This document shows positions 35,886-36,297 of a stretch of 36,297 nt of DNA, piece by piece. This stretch comes from Erysipelothrix sp. (GTDB taxonomy: Bacteria; Bacillota_I; Bacilli_A; Erysipelotrichales; Erysipelotrichaceae), in assembly GCA_012512455.1 (NCBI GenBank), contig JAAZEF010000074.1:1-36297 (forward strand), in the 5' to 3' direction. The translations under genes and the position numbers were made by a program. The notes beneath the pieces are model-generated. The model was not told where the DNA came from, did no database searches, and was given only the letters and a program-made list of their open reading frames with translations. Position 1 is the first letter of the stretch. Every line of letters begins with the position of its first letter.

Positions 35886-35926
35886 AAATCCCAATCCTTG
35901 ACAATCAAGATTGGGATTTCTTTTTT
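35886..35926. terminator. Bidirectional intrinsic terminator
   Basis: aaatcccaat...attgggattt 10-bp stem with extended inner stem, followed by T-tract. Confidence 0.85.
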
Positions 35927-36297
35927 ATATTCCTAATAAGTTCATGGCATGTTCTAAACGTTGATAAGCTGCGACATTAGCACCTAATACATAATTTGTA
36001 GGATCATTGTATTTGGCAGCATACAACATGACTGTATTAAAAATGTTTTGCATCGCAGACTTAAGTTTTTGGTCAACTTGCTCTGCAGTCCATGATTCAA
36101 AGGTACTGTTTTGAGACATTTCAAAGCTAGAAACTATGACACCTCCAGCATTAGCCGCTTTAGCTGGACCAAATAATAAGTGATCATTAAGTTTCTTTAT
36201 CGCTTCATTACTACAAGCACGATTTGAACCTTCTGCTACTAATAGACATTTATTGTCAATCAGTGATTGAGCCTCTTGGATATCAATTTCATTTTCT
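35925..36297 (-). CDS. gdhA: NADP-type glutamate dehydrogenase, C-terminal part (truncated at window edge)
   Basis: Minus strand ENEIDIQEAQSLIDNKCLLVAEGSNRACSNEAIKKLNDHLLFGPAKAANAGGVIVSSFEMSQNSTFESWTAEQVDQKL...NYVLGANVAAYQRLEHAM. Confidence 0.9.
   Translation of the reverse strand, partial: ENEIDIQEAQSLIDNKCLLVAEGSNRACSNEAIKKLNDHLLFGPAKAANAGGVIVSSFEMSQNSTFESWTAEQVDQKLKSAMQNIFNTVMLYAAKYNDPTNYVLGANVAAYQRLEHAMNLLGI

Noticed and set aside
1-36297. CRISPR array, defence island, prophage or transposon
   Set aside because: No regularly spaced repeats, cas/defence enzymes, integrases, transposases or terminal repeats were seen.

Overview
Low-GC, Firmicutes-like chromosomal window of dense operons. 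I saw no rRNA, tRNA, CRISPR array or transposase. From left to right: (i) 3' end of a type-1 periplasmic-binding-fold substrate-binding protein; (ii) a YwaF/TIGR02206-like membrane protein plus a small polytopic membrane protein; (iii) an OpuC-type osmolyte ABC operon (ATPase with CBS domains, permease, lipoprotein, permease) and a FrnE-like DsbA-family protein; (iv) a heterodimeric ABC exporter pair; (v) a DUF368/PopT-like protein and a YebC-family protein; (vi) a glycerol operon (glpK, GlpA-like with BFD domain, second FAD oxidoreductase, DUF1667 Fe-S protein), a DeoR regulator, and a five-gene operon TIM-like/dhaM/dhaK/dhaL/RpiB-like; (vii) an MgtA-type P-type ATPase preceded by an unlisted 29-aa leader ORF and an intrinsic terminator; (viii) tmcAL, a triad-less alpha/beta-hydrolase-like protein, an ABC exporter, a Big_2 surface protein, an LCP protein and galE; (ix) yceD(DUF177)-rpmF, murJ, a HEPN-like/CBS fusion and murB; (x) the C-terminus of gdhA. 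The strongest leads are the mgtA leader-peptide attenuator, the TIM/RpiB/DhaKLM operon, which looks suited to a C4 (tetrulose) or DHA pathway and shares an operator-like 21-mer and a DeoR regulator with glpK, a near-consensus cre site at the glpK start, the HEPN-CBS fusion, and the alpha/beta-hydrolase pseudoenzyme. All calls come from reading the sequence; no database search was run.
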